Source: Symsagittifera roscoffensis
Taxonomy: Eukaryota > Xenacoelomorpha > Acoela > Convolutidae
Length of the DNA stretch: 64,000 nt
Assembly: GCF_963678635.1 (NCBI RefSeq)
Contig: NC_087071.1
Span: 25,739,821-25,803,820, forward strand
Reading direction: 5' to 3'
Each line of letters begins with the position of its first letter. Position 1 is the first letter of the stretch. Below, in pieces: positions 22,401 to 34,301 of the stretch. Both the position numbers and the translations under genes were made by a program. The notes below the pieces were generated by a model. It had not been told where the DNA came from. It saw only the letters and a list, made by a program, of their open reading frames with translations, and did not search any database.

Positions 22401-23853
22401 CAACTGTTTGATATCTTTTGATACAAACTTTTCACCTATTCTTTTGATACCTTTTGTTGCCTTTTGACACAAACTTTTGATACCTTTCGAAACAACCTTT
22501 TGATACCTTTTGACACAACCTTTTGATATCTTTCTACACAACCTTTTGATACCTTTTGACACAACTTTTGATACTTTTTGAGACAACCTTTTGATAACTT
22601 TTGACACAATCTTTTGATGCCTTTTGACTCAAACGTTTGATATCTTTTGACACAACCTTTTGATATTTTTCGACACAACTTTTTGATACCTTTTGACACA
22701 ACTTTTTGATACCTTTCGACACAAAATTTTGATATCTTTTGATACAACCTTTTGAAACAACCTTTTGATACCTTTTGACACAACCATTTGACACAACCTT
22801 TTGATAACTTTCGACACAACCTTTTAATACCTTTTGATATCTTTTGATACAACCTTTTGACACAACCTTTTGATACCTTTTGACACAACCTTTCAACACA
22901 ACCTTTCGATAGCTTCTGAAACAACATTTTGATTATTTTGACATAACCTTTTGCTACCTTTCGACACAACCTTTTGATATCTTTTGACGCAACCTTTTGA
23001 TACCTTTCGACACAACCTTTTGATACCTTTTGACACAACATTTTGATATCTTTTGACAAAACCTTTTGATATCTTTCGACACAACTTTTTGATACTTTTG
23101 ACACAACTTTTGATACCTTTTGAGACAACCTTTTGATACCTTTCGACACAACCTTTTGATACCTTTTCACACAACCTTTTGTTGCCTTTTGACACGAACT
23201 TTTGATACCTTTCGACACAACCTTTTGATACCTTTTGACACAACCTTTTGATATCTTTCGACACAACCTTTTGATACATTTTGACACAATTTTTGATACC
23301 TTTTGAGACACCTTTTGATACTTTTTGACACAATTTTTTGATACATTTTGACACAATCTTTTGGTTCCTTTTGACAAAAACTTTTGATACCTGTCGACAC
23401 AACCTTTTGATACCTTTTGACACAACCTTTTGATACCTTTTGACACAAACTTTTGATACCTTTTGACACAACCTTTTGATACTTTTCGACACAACTTTTT
23501 GATAGCTTTTGACACAACATTTTGAGACCTTTTGACACAACTTTTTGAAACTTTTCGACACGACCTTTTGATACCTTTTGACACAACTGTTTGATATCTT
23601 TTGATACAAACTTTTCACCTATTCTTTTGATACCTTTTGTTGCCTTTTGACACAAACTTTTGATACCTTTCGAAACAACCTTTTGATACCTTTTGACACA
23701 ACCTTTTGATATCTTTCTACACAACCTTTTGATACCTTTTGACACAACTTTTGATACTTTTTGAGACAACCTTTTGATAACTTTTGACACAATCTTTTGA
23801 TGCCTTTTGACTCAAACGTTTGATATCTTTTGACACAACCTTTTGATATTTTT
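19440..23853. repeat. Four higher-order units (1183, 1024, 1024, 1183 bp) in the 23-bp array
   Basis: Diagnostic variant units recur at fixed offsets: the block ending at 19,668 reappears at 20,851, 21,875 and 22,899 (offsets 1183, 1024, 1024), and the block at 22,435 recurs at 23,618 (1183). Approximate units are 19,440-20,622, 20,623-21,646, 21,647-22,670 and 22,671-23,853. The long form has an extra 159 bases (about seven 23-bp units, near 20,065-20,224 and 23,296-23,455). Copies look almost identical by eye, including rare variants. One difference is TGTCGAAACA near 20,163 against TGTCGACACA near 23,393. Beyond 23,867 the pattern diverges. Confidence 0.9.
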
Positions 23854-24099
23854 CGACACAACTTTTTGATAGCTTTTGACACAACATTTTGATACTTTTT
23901 GACACAACCTTTTGATACCTTTCGACACAATTTTTGATACCTTTTGAGACAACCTTTTGATACTTTTTGACGCAATCTTTTGATGCCTTTTGACACAACT
24001 TTTTGATACTTTTTGACACAACTTTTTGGTAGCTTTTGAAACAACCTTTTGATACCTTTTGACACAACCTTTTGTTATCTTTCGACACAACCTTTTGAT

Positions 24100-24610
24100 A
24101 CCTTTTGTGACACAATCTTTTGATGCTTTTTGACACAAACTTTCGATACCTTTCGACACTACCTTTTTATACCGTTCGACACAACCTTTTGATACCTTTT
24201 GACACAACCTTTTGATACCTTTTGACACAACCTTTTGATACCTTTCGACACAACCTTTTGATAGCTTTTGACTCCACATTTTGATTTCTTTTGACACAAC
24301 CTTTTGATACCTTTCGACACAACCTTTTGATACCTTTTGACGCAACCTTTTGATACCTTTTGTGACACAATCTTTTGATGCTTTTTGACACAAACTTTCG
24401 ATACCTTTCGACACTACCTTTTGATACCGTTTGACACAACCTTTTGATACCTTTTGACACAACCTTTTGATACCTTTTGACACAACCTTTTGATACCTTT
24501 CGACACAACCTTTTGATAGCTTTTGACTCAGCATTTTGTCTTCTTTTGACACAACCTTTTGATACCTTTCGACACAACCTTTTGATACCTTTTGATGCAA
24601 CCTTTTGATA
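24100..24610. repeat. 253-bp higher-order repeat (11 units of 23 bp) in the array's right part
   Basis: A distinctive TTTTGTGACACAATC block at about 24,104 recurs at about 24,358, together with the following AAACTTTCGATACC and CACTACC variants. The spacing is about 253 bases, which is 11 times 23. The copies differ at several positions, so it is older or less homogenised than the 1-kb units on its left. Confidence 0.65.
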
Positions 24611-24985
24611 CATTTCGACAAAACCTTTTGATACCTTTTGACACAATCTTTTGATGCCTTTTGACACAAACATTGATACCTTTTGACACAATCTTTTGAT
24701 GCCTTTTGACACAAACTTTTGATACCTTTTGACACAAAATTTTGGTACTCTTTGACACAACCTTTTGATACCTTTCGACACAACCATTTGATACCCTTTG
24801 ACACAACCTTTTGATACTTTTTGACACAACCTTTTGATACCTTTCGACACAACCTTTTGATATTTTTTGACATAACCTTTTGATACTTTCTGACACAATC
24901 TTTTGATGCCTTTTGACACAAACTTTTTGATATCTTTTGACAAAACCTTTTGATACCTTTTGACTCAATTTTTTGCTGATAGTCT

Positions 24986-26451
24986 CCTGATTTGAGCACT
25001 TCTGATTAAACGTAGGAAGATTTACAAGAGCGATTGCAACTTCTGCTGAGCGCTTGAAATCCTCACTAGTACCTTTTTGAAACTTTCAACTCAGAACGAT
25101 TAACGGAAAGCACATCTGGACAGCACATCTGGTTTTATGGGCTGTTTGCATTTGCTCAGGACATGACTCCGCAAGTGACCGTTCAAATGATTGAAAATTA
25201 TGTGCACGCATCTGAAAACGGTTGTTCTAACTATTTTTTAAAGTAGGTTGGTAGGTGATTTTTATTTCTATACACTCTAAGTTATATGCACACTAGACCT
25301 TTTATAAACCTGAATTTTTTTTGCAAAAAAAATTTATTTTCCAAGAAAACCAGCAGTTTTGCTTTTTTTCTCTGTCCCAACTGGAAATTTGAGCTTATGA
25401 CAACAGTTTGACTGATAGTCATTCAGTTAAGCTAAGTATTCGTTCTAGTCGTAGATGTGGCCATTGTCTTGACCTAAGATGAAGCTAGTTTAGACCAGGT
25501 TTTTTGTAAGAAAAAATAGAAGCACAAAGTTTACAGACTGAAACAGAAAAAATAACGTGGATAGAAAAAAAATTAAAAAAAAATTGCTGCTTGCTTTTTA
25601 GGACAGATTTGAATAGAGGAGAAACTTTAGTTTATTTTTGTTTCAAAATTTGGCAAAAGATCTATGAACAGTATTTTCTATGCAGCTTGAGAAACCACAA
25701 CTAAAAATTTGCGTTTTTACGTAGGGCTGGGGTTTGGCTTCAAAAAATACTATTAAGTACTGGTTTGAATTGATAAAATAAAAAATAACTGTTAGTAGCA
25801 GGCACCTAATAACCAAGTTATTTCGAACTTTGGAAAAATTTAAAAAATTAGTTTGATATTGGTTCTGAGCGCGACTGAAGTAGTTTTACTTTCAAAACTA
25901 ACTTAACCTCTGCGAGATTTGTCTTAGGAAGCTAAAATTCTGTTGCAAATAAGCGATCCCACGTTCTAGTTGCACGTTTTATGACAAATTTGGGAAGCAT
26001 TTTGCCTCAACCATATCGGAAAAAATTGTACAGGGTTTGTTAAAAATTTTCAACTGCAAAAAATGTGGGAACAAAAATGTGCAGTTTTAATCGTTTTTTT
26101 TTCTTGTTTTAGAAACTTCTGATTAAAACAAATTTGGTCGGATTTTATCAATACAACACTTCGTTTACTATTTGAGTACCTAAACCAAAAAGTCGATTGT
26201 ATCCTTAATTCAAAACTGAAAGCTCTAACCGTGGCGATTCAAAGTTCGAAAATAATTGTAACCTTCTATCAAGCCATTAAATTACAAATTTTTGTTCGAA
26301 ATTGAAAATAATTATTTTTATAGTCATAAAATCCAAAAAGATAGTTTTAATTTGTGCCAGCTGTAGCAACAAAATAAATTTTTCTCATCATATGATTGCA
26401 ATATAATCTACTGTTTTTTCTCCATATGATCCGAATAACAGTTATATTTAG
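24986..26451. other. AT-rich intergenic DNA, no feature seen
   Basis: Neither strand has a convincing coding frame and no repeat structure was noticed. Confidence 0.45.
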
Positions 26452-26692
26452 TCGCAATTAATGGCAAAAAAAAATATTTTCCCCCATATATTTGCAATAA
26501 GGAATGACTCATTTCGAGCAGGCTTGTTTTTATTGAATAAAAAATACAAAAATCGAAATCATGAGAAATAAAGTTTTAAAAAAAATTATTTGAATTTTTG
26601 ATTCAATGAAAAAATTATGCCCGCAATGAGTCATTTTTTATTGCAAATATATGTAGAAAAATTTTAGCAATTTTTTTTGCAGTATATTAGCG
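26452..26692. mobile_element. Small MITE-like palindrome, about 240 bp
   Basis: ATATATTTGCAATAAGGAAT followed by GACTCATT at about 26,486-26,516 is mirrored by AATGAGTCAT and ATTGCAAATATATG at about 26,627-26,652. The outer A-runs (GGCAAAAAAAAATATTTT) pair with AATTTTTTTTGC near 26,670. The arms are about 60 bases with an AT-rich centre. No coding capacity. Candidate target duplication not resolved. Confidence 0.6.
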
Positions 26693-27056
26693 CATTATGC
26701 ATTCTTGGCGCATTCATTCTTCAATTCATTGAATTGATCTGCAAATAATTGTCATCATGAATTACAAAACTTAAATTTTTACTAAAGATTCTTAGTTTAA
26801 TCATGGCCCAGGGTCATAAAGCTTTATTTATGCCGTTCTTGTTGTCAGATTTAATTGCTTGCATATGCCTCAATTTATAGTTCGAAATTTTAATTATTTG
26901 CAGGTTGGTCACAATTCTCCATTTTTTTCGTTGTTCTTTTTTAGAATTCATTGCTTGCTTTCGCCTCAATTTTTTGACTTAGATTGTTTTGAATTTAGGA
27001 ATTTCTAATTTTTAGTTTTATCTATGACTTTTAGTTGATTAACTGCAAAAACATCC

Positions 27057-28148
27057 ATGTTGGTTGCTGCTGTTGTTAGAATACAAACACGTGCTTACAA
27101 TAAAAAACATGTTTTAATTAGTTTTCTGGAAGTTTTGATGCTGCAAGAAATAATTATATTGCGATTATATGACAAAAAAATCGTTTTCTTGAGATTATAT
27201 GGCGAAAAAGAAATCGTTTTCTTGAGATTAAATGGCGAAAAAGAAATCGTTTTCTTGAGATTAAATGGCGAAAAAGAAATCGTTTTCTTGAGATTAAATG
27301 GCGAAAAAGAAATCGTTTTCTTGAGATTAAATGGCGAAAAAGAAATCGTTTTCTTGAGATTAAATGGCGAAAAAGAAATCGTTTTCTTGAGATTAAATGG
27401 CGAAAAAGAAATCGTTTTCTTGAGATTAAATGGCGAAAAAGAAATCGTTTTCTTGAGATTAAATGGCGAAAAAGAAATCGTTTTCTTGAGATTAAATGGC
27501 GAAAAAGAAATCGTTTTCTTGAGATTAAATGGCGAAAAAGAAATCGTTTTCTTGAGATTAAATGGCGAAAAAGAAATCGTTTTCTTGAGATTAAATGGCG
27601 AAAAAGAAATCGTTTTCTTGAGATTAAATGGCGAAAAAGAAATCGTTTTCTTGAGATTAAATGGCGAAAAAGAAATCGTTTTCTTGAGATTAAATGGCGA
27701 AAAAGAAATCGTTTTCTTGAGATTAAATGGCGAAAAAGAAATCGTTTTCTTGAGATTAAATGGCAAAAAAGAAATCGTTTTCTTGAGATTAAATGGCGAA
27801 AAAGAAATCGTTTTCTTGAGATTAAATGGCGAAAAAGAAATCGTTTTCTTGAGATTAAATGGCGAAAAAGAAATCGTTTTCTTGAGATTAAATGGCGAAA
27901 AAGAAATCGTTTTCTTGAGATTAAATGGCGAAAAAGAAATCGTTTTCTTGAGATTAAATGGCGAAAAAGAAATCGTTTTCTTGAGATTAAATGGCGAAAA
28001 AGAAATCGTTTTCTTGAGATTAAATGGCGAAAAAGAAATCGTTTTCTTGAGATTATATGGCGAAAAAGAAATCGTTTTCTTGAGATTAAATGGCGAAAAA
28101 GAAATCGTTTTCTTGAGATTAAATGGCGAAAAAGAAATCGTTTCTTGA
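27057..28148 (+). other. 363-codon open frame formed largely by a 33-bp repeat; coding status doubtful
   Basis: ATG 27,057 opens a frame of about 40 non-repetitive residues, followed by about 29 copies of an 11-residue unit (EIVFLRLNGEK) ending VS at TGA 28,146-28,148 after loss of one T in the last unit. The 33-bp unit is also open in two minus-strand frames (units like FLFRHLISRKR and NLKKTISFSPF). The units are identical to the base, with almost no synonymous change, which argues for recent repeat amplification and not for selection on protein. A genuine gene cannot be excluded, because the repeat length keeps the frame. Confidence in a real protein is low. Confidence 0.25.
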
Positions 28149-28165
28149 GATTATATGGCAAAAAA
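27178..28165. repeat. 33-bp minisatellite, about 29-30 near-identical units
   Basis: The unit contains GATTAAATGGCGAAAAAG and TCGTTTTCTTGA. Variants are few: edge units have GATTATATGG in place of GATTAAATGG (first and last units and one near 28,053), one unit near 27,763 has GGCAAAAAAG, and the last full unit lacks one T at about 28,140. The variants at the array edges match the usual pattern of homogenisation in the centre. Confidence 0.97.
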
Positions 28166-28199
28166 AAGAGAATACCCTAAGCATGCTAAGGGAGCTGTG

Positions 28200-28750
28200 A
28201 TAAAATTTAATTAATATTTGAATGAATAGATGCGAGTAGCAGAAACGAATTGAAGCCCGGATGGATTGTTGAGAGGTGTAAAACATTTAGAATCTGTCTG
28301 TAACCATCTGCATGTCCATCTAAAATCAACCAACCATAAGCTGAGTCAGAAAGGGCAGAACTGAACAAAAGTCAAAACTATCGAAGAACAAACAGACCTG
28401 AAGAAACACATGTCGGTAGAACTCAATGAAATAAAAATCCGAAGCTTATTGATAATTTTGGAATTTAGTCTGTTCACAACACTTCAAGTGGCTCAAATGA
28501 CAACTAATTAACCTTAATAATTTATCATTTTTTTGAAGAAAAAAAACTGTGGTATGCTAAAGAACTTGTTAAGGATGCTCATGTGCTCCTAACAGTTTTT
28601 AAAAATGATGTCGCTCAATCAACTAACTCATGTATTAACGTATATATGAATAGACTGTTTTAGCTGAAATGATAACTCTCATATTATAACAAAAAAAAAT
28701 CAGAAAGTTTTCGCCAATCAAACCAACCAGATACGTTTTGTCAATACCTG
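28200..28750. other. AT-rich spacer, no feature seen
   Basis: No credible coding frame or repeat structure on either strand. Confidence 0.4.
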
Positions 28751-28818
28751 GTTCTTTTGTTGATGAGCGATTCAAAAAAAGTGATTGGTGTGATGAAAAG
28801 CGAAAAGCGATTTAAATT

Positions 28819-30210
28819 TTGGCGAATGCTACAAAGTCAATATCTGACAATGCATTCAAAATTGACAATGTTCCCGACTTTAGAGCTCCAAAGTACAGCT
28901 TGACTGATGCAAATAGGAAGAGAGCGACAGACAATTTTCAGATAAAACTAGTGGCAAATTCAGTTTGGCCAAAATTATGTTTACCATCCAAAAATTATCA
29001 GTAATCGACTTTAAAGCCACTGTATTTCGGCAACAGCCAAGTTCAGCAAGCTTTTAAATCAGTAGATCCTACTTGCGCGAGGCAGTGGATATTAAAATAG
29101 GTAGTTAACATTGTGATTTTTAGTTTATTGATGAATTAAGAAAAACGGCTTTTCGAGCAAAAAATTGGAATTTTGAGCAAACAAAAGTTACTGATCCTTT
29201 AAAATCTGTTTCTTTTTCCGACTTGAAAGATTTTATCCCATTTCTGAGCAAACAAATATGCTTAATAATGGGAATCACAAAGATGCCAGATAGAACCACT
29301 AGGCAAGGAAAAAAAACACCTTTTTGTTTAATTTCAAAAAATTTAATTTACAAATAGCAACAAACTATGCAAGGTACGCTTCATTTCCTCACTTTGCTAT
29401 AGACCCCATTGTTGTGATAAACCTATTAAATAGTTTGGGAGTGGCAAAAAGAGAACGCAAAATCAAACACAACACTGTTGCAGAAGATGTCAAGAACCAG
29501 AATATCCCAAACATGAGATTTTACGACCAAACTCCTATCCCCAGAACTAAAGTTAAGAGAGAAAGTTCTGTCCTGACACCATTAGATGAAGAACAATAAC
29601 AATCTCATTTCGGTGATGGTATTTCAAAAAAGATAGCGGATACTATCACAAGTTCCCTCAAGTCGTTCATACCAAGTGTAGTTGAGAAAATGAAGAACGA
29701 ACTCAAAAATTTGATAAACGGTGCTGAAGGAAAAGCATTGAATGGCATCAACTCTGCAAAAGAAATGATATCAGCTCAAGCTAACTTAGAAAACTCTAAG
29801 TGAGTCTAAGCCAACTTAAAACTAAGTGGGGCTAAAAAAGCTCGAAGTTTATAATGGCCGTAATAATGTACGTGTCCTGGGTGTTCCGGAACAAATTGAT
29901 GGTGAGAGCAGGCTGAATGAATGTACCGTTTCTCAATTAGTCAACATTTCACGAGAATTTGGAGCTAAAGTTGAACAGCAAGGTATATCGGTGGCGCATC
30001 GCCTACATCACGATCCATAGGAAGCAAACATATCATTGTTCGTTTCTCAAGAGGACCGCAAAATTAAGTTTTCTGTGAAATGAGTTTCTGTATAGCGAAG
30101 AAAATTTAAAGAATGTAAAAATATTCGACGACCTGAGTCAACCAACAGTTAACTTCATAAAAAAGATGAAAATTTTGAAAGAATACAGTCTGTGTGGACA
30201 AGAGAAGGAT
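28819..30210 (+). pseudogene. LINE A ORF1 remnant
   Basis: The clearest part is 29,826-30,020: LEVYNGRNNVRVLGVPEQ, then EFGAKVEQQGISVAHRLHHD. This is the pattern of LINE ORF1 proteins of the L1/CR1/Jockey type (RRNN-like motif, GVPE, then AHRL). Upstream, 29,324-29,599 and 28,819-29,004 are open but lack an ATG (they begin with TTG) and may be its N-terminal part. Downstream, 30,050-30,210 carries further pieces in shifted frames (ENLKNVKIFDDL, NFIKKMKIL). ORF1p would bind the element RNA. Broken by several frameshifts. Confidence 0.65.
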
Positions 30211-30381
30211 TAATCCATTTTATATGGAGACAAGATGAAAATATTCTGAAGTAAGGGATTGTTTGAAGGCGGTTTACACTTATAAAATAGTGCTAAGAAG
30301 GTTATTAATTGTTTCAATAGTATTTTACGGGGAGCCGAAGGATCCGGCGGAGCCTATACAAAGCTAAATGCCTTATCAGCA

Positions 30382-31960
30382 TTGAATCTAAATTTTGTGC
30401 TTACCAATGAGCTTTCACTGAAAAAACATCATGAAGACCTTGAAGCATCGGTAAATAGACTCGAGTCTCCGCCCGATGAGGTATGCATAATGGAAACCTG
30501 GCTAAGTAGCGATGATAACATAAGTAAGTACGCTTTTAATTATTTTTCTTCAGTGTGTTCTAATAACTGAGAAACTCCTGGTGGCGGTACAATGATTCAA
30601 TTGAGTGACAAGGCAAGTTTTATAGATCAAATTATTTTAACGACACCGGAATCATTAGCCTTACTGGTTGATTACAAGGTGCATCGAATAATTATTGTAA
30701 GCAAAATTTGTAGAAATTTTTGACAAAGAATAATAAGTCCTTTCCAACAGAAAAACTCCAAATATGATTACTGGTAAGTTAAGCAATGAAATTTTGCAAA
30801 AATAAAAAACTATCAAAGTTCGATCTGATTTTAAGGTAGAAAAACTAGATACTGATCATACTCTAGATACATTTATTTTCTCACATCTGTCGGATCAAAA
30901 TTTGCGGATCAGATTCCGCAGTCCAAGCCTATGATGAAGGTTGAAATTGCCCCCATATCTAACCTTTTGCTCATTTCACGAAGTCTTGAAAATTCCAAAT
31001 GGTTTGAATTCTAAGCATTCTCAGGTGTGGATGAATAAGTAATCGTTTCTTAAAAATATTAGCCTTTTTTGTTGCCCCATTACTGACAATCTTTCTTTCC
31101 AAACAGGCAAGTTTACGAAACACTTGATCTACGCCAAGGTACTTACGCTGCATAAACTCGGCGAGTAAATCTAGTCTTAAAAACTATCGCCCGATTGATC
31201 TTCTGCTTAGCTGCAGTAACTGTTCGAAAGAGCTATGTTCTCACGAATATCAAACAACTTTGAAAAACTTAATCTGCTTTATTGCAAACAGTTTGATTTC
31301 TGTCAACAATTGACGCGCTTGCCGAATTTACAAAATATTTAGGTTCTGTACTGACACAGATTTTCCCATGAAAAATTTCAAAACTGCTTAGTGTTATAAT
31401 TGGATGAATTCGTACCAAAGCAAAAAAAAATTAGTCTGTAAATTGACCGCGGATTGTTGCACTAAATCTATCGTCTTAACTGCACTATACAGACAAAAAA
31501 GCTTTACAAACTTTGCAAAGTAGATGAACGGAGTACAAACAAAACAGCTTAATCATACGTTTGGGTGTCCTGCAGTGCTCAGTGTTAGGTCCACTTTTTT
31601 CCCTATTCAAGATATGCCTAATATCTCTGAGAGATCTTAGATACTCCTGTTTGCGGATGATAAGATTAAAAAACCCGGCAGCCTAAGCTTAGGTGAATTC
31701 TGCTTGGATCTTTTCAAAATTCATTCTTGGCTAGATTGGAATGAAATAACATTAAAAACCGATAAAGCGACCCTAATTAATGTAAGAACAATTCTGATGA
31801 TTCCAGACTTCTTATTGCTATAGTTAAAAATTGTTTTATCACCAAGTGTCATGCAAATATTTAGGAATAATTGTCTAACAAATTCAATAGACTTGTCATG
31901 TCTTTTTTTTTCTGGCGTGCAACCACGGCCAGAGTTCAGTATGGCTGACAAAAGTTCAGT
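30382..31960 (+). pseudogene. LINE A ORF2 remnant (endonuclease and reverse transcriptase)
   Basis: 30,382-30,570 contains PPDEVCIMETWLSSDDN, the ETWL motif of the APE-type endonuclease. After a stop, GGGTMIQLSD (about 30,583) and LALLVDYKVHRI continue the domain. The RT is reduced to patches in different frames: SSLKNYRPIDLLLSCSNCSK (about 31,171), GVQTKQL near 31,530 and LLFADDK with FADD at 31,650-31,661, followed by WLDWNEITLKTDKA. The normal spacing between these motifs is shortened by deletions. Target-primed reverse transcription would be its role. Defunct. Confidence 0.7.
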
Positions 31961-32260
31961 GTCTAGTCGAAATTTGCGATGACTCTGATTAATGTATTTT
32001 TGATTTATTTCACTTTTTCTGATAAGCTAGATTTGAAAAAGTTTAATTTTAGAAATCATTTTATCAGTTTTTGGTAAATATTACCAGAATAGGGTAGGCC
32101 CTCAGTGGGAGTTTCATACTCACTGTGTCTGTCCTCTCCATATGTAAACTTCATTGATAAAAATCAATTATGTATAAAATTTATTTCATTTTGTTGTTAT
32201 ACGTATGTACTTCTTTGAGGAAATAAATTCTTTCTTTCAATCTTTCTTTGCTGTGCTGTA

Positions 32261-33251
32261 CTAGGCAGCGAATTTGTTTCTTCGGCGCTGGTATTTTTCA
32301 AGTCTTTCTACTCTTTGCGCAATAAGTTTGCATACCTGCAGCAAAAACCTTGAGCGTAGAATTGTTTTTGACAAACTGGACTTTAGCTGGAAGATTACGT
32401 TCCGTAAAATACACTGGCATTTTGTTAGTAACACGCTGAAAACTGAAAAAAAAATTAATTCAAAATTTTTTTTCTTGTGCATTGGATAAAACGCGACGAC
32501 TCTAGTTCGGATGCTTTTTTAATTGATTTTGGTTTTTCTCTATCATTTGCACAACATAGTAGCTTGCTTTGCTTACATGTTGAACAATAATGGAATTTGG
32601 AGAAAATAAAACGATCAGCCCTGCGGTAACTAAATGACTCTTTCAATCTAAATACACATTGAAAAAGTGCTCGAAACACTCTGAAAATCACCTTTTTGTA
32701 AGCATATGGGCTGAAGAAGATGCATTTAGATAAACCACTAAAAACATGAAACTATTAAAAGTCAGTCAGAGTTTTCGTATGGAACTAAAATAGTCTCCAA
32801 TTTGCTACCAAGCGAAGCATTGCGTGATTTAGAATGTTTTTTTTTTGAAAAACAGCAACAGTTTAATATTTTTGAAAATTCAGGGGATACATGCTGAAAT
32901 AATACGTTAAGGGTTAAAGAAATAACTTGATTGATTCTTGAAAAAAATTTTTAGAAAATGTTTGTAAATCTGGTGCTGATAATTGTTTTTTGCTTAAAAT
33001 GCACCTATATAGTTCATCCCATTTTTAGTTCAGAAAAATATTGTGTGCCCCATTTTCTCAGATTTTTTCAGCTGGTGGAAGTTTCTTCCGCTCACAATAG
33101 TTTCCTTTCACTGAAATCTGTCGGCCATTTTGGCAATGAAATGATTATTTTGCTTTTTCGGAAATTGAACAAGGCGATTTTTCAACCAATCAGAATGCAG
33201 TATTTTCGAGAGAAATGAAAGGGGGAATCCCTCATACGCGAAGGACCGAAT
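32261..33251. other. AT-rich DNA with only short chance frames
   Basis: Frames of 60-90 codons occur on both strands but overlap each other and show no domain or repeat. None was accepted as a gene. Confidence 0.4.
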
Positions 33252-33855
33252 AAAATTTGAATTCATCATTAACTAAGATACCAGGTGATTAAAGTGATTC
33301 TGTTAAAGAAGATGTAATCCGAAAAAGTCTTTACGCCGATTTAAAAACGCATGCTAATAATAATTGTAACAGAGCATAAAAACAAAAACAAAATCATGTT
33401 TTTTTTAATTCCCTAAGTAATTTTGTATCGTTTTTTATCTAAACAACAAAAATAACAGTGAAAAAACTGCAGCAAACATATCCGCACCGTTGGTACGTTT
33501 TAACACTATTTTTCGGGCTTAAGTCTACAACAGATTTTATCGAGTTTTTTTATCGCTTTAAAGCTTTTAACACAAACTGCAATGCCAAGAAAATTTAGGG
33601 GAATCTTTTGAACCATGATTGTCCAAAAAGTTTTTCTTTTTTTGTTCCGAGTATTTTTGAGGAAAAGATGCAGTGGTTGTGCTCGGGTTGGTGTTTTCTC
33701 CAGACCAATTTCGACTTTTTGACTAGCCTTTTTTGTTGAAGTTTATTTTTTATGTCCTTCAAAAGGTTTTGTGTTCTTGAACTTAAGTTCATCTGGCTTT
33801 AGTGATTGCCAATTTGGCCAATTTGGAAGAGTTGATGTCCTATAAATTTCGTTTG
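33252..33855 (+). repeat. Long direct repeat, left copy
   Basis: AAAATTTGAATTCATCATTA at 33,252 begins a stretch that recurs at 34,809 (offset 1557). The two copies track each other for about 490 bases with scattered substitutions, and for roughly another 70-110 bases after an indel near 33,741. The copies are separated by about 950-1,070 bases. They might be the ends (LTR-like) of a small element or a segmental duplication. Neither copy starts with TG and ends with CA. Confidence 0.75.
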
Positions 33856-34076
33856 GGGGAGAAAGTTCACTAGTCGATATTGATGATTTGGAAAAAGAAT
33901 CTTAGCTTGAGCCATTTCTTTTCTTGTTTTAGCGCTCAATACGCCAGTCACTTTTTCATTGTTGATTTGACCTCACTTTACCTTCTGTATTTTAAGTACG
34001 CCATTCTGGACATTCAAAACAATATAAAATTCTCAACAAAATAAATTTCAAATTCAGACAAATTTTTAAAAGACGG

Positions 34077-34301
34077 ATGTTCAACTTCAACACAAAAAAA
34101 ATCAAATACAATAAAGACAAATTTCAACACAGATGCGTAGTGGAGCTTCGCATTACTTGCGATACCCCAAAAATAAATAAAAAATTGCATTGCAAGCTAG
34201 CAGACAGGAAAGGAAAAAAAGCCACTAAAACCAAAGAAATCTTTCGCAGAAACCACACTTCACAAATTTCAAAATTTTGTGTGATGTTTTATCTAAAGTG
34301 A
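34077..34301 (+). other. Short Lys-rich frame between the direct repeats, not accepted as gene
   Basis: 74 codons (MFNFNTKKIKYNKDKFQH and on). Low complexity, Lys/Thr-rich, no motif. It is noted only because it is the longest plus-strand frame between the paired repeats and would be the payload if they were ends of an element. Confidence 0.12.

Larger units (their letters stand above)
19370..24985. repeat. 23-bp minisatellite array, about 5.6 kb
   Basis: The unit is two similar blocks, CCTTTTGATA followed by CCTTTTGACACAA, 23 bases in all, repeated about 240 times with point variants (TTTCGACACAAC, TTTTGATATC and others) and a few truncated units. Because 23 is not a multiple of 3 and the unit contains no stop on the minus strand, all three minus frames stay open for hundreds of codons with a 23-residue Lys/Val/Ser/Cys-rich period (for example KRYQKVVSKGIKRLCQKVSK). 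The long minus-strand frames here are therefore a by-product of the repeat. Flanks are ordinary AT-rich DNA. Confidence 0.95.
28750..32260 (+). mobile_element. Decayed LINE A (CR1/Jockey-like plan), plus strand
   Basis: Broken fragments appear in the right order on one strand: an ORF1-like segment (28,819-30,210), an endonuclease start (30,382-30,700), an RT core with NYRPIDLLL (about 31,180-31,210) and FADD (31,650-31,661), then a 3' tail with AAATAAATTCTTTCTTTC at 32,220-32,237, of the short-repeat kind typical of CR1-like elements. Stops and frameshifts interrupt every part, so it is inactive. The clade assignment is inference from the order and the tail. Confidence 0.75.

Noticed and set aside
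19317..24999. Many minus-strand frames of 60-395 codons with KRYQKV-type repeats
   Set aside because: They follow from a stop-free 23-bp unit whose length is not divisible by 3, so all three frames are open. No non-repeat domain is attached.
27095..28161. Minus-strand frames of 223 and 335 codons over the 33-bp array
   Set aside because: Shadows of a repeat that is open in several frames. No start region or domain of their own.
32261..33218. Several 60-86-codon frames between LINE A and the direct repeats
   Set aside because: They overlap each other on both strands, have no motif and lie in AT-rich DNA.
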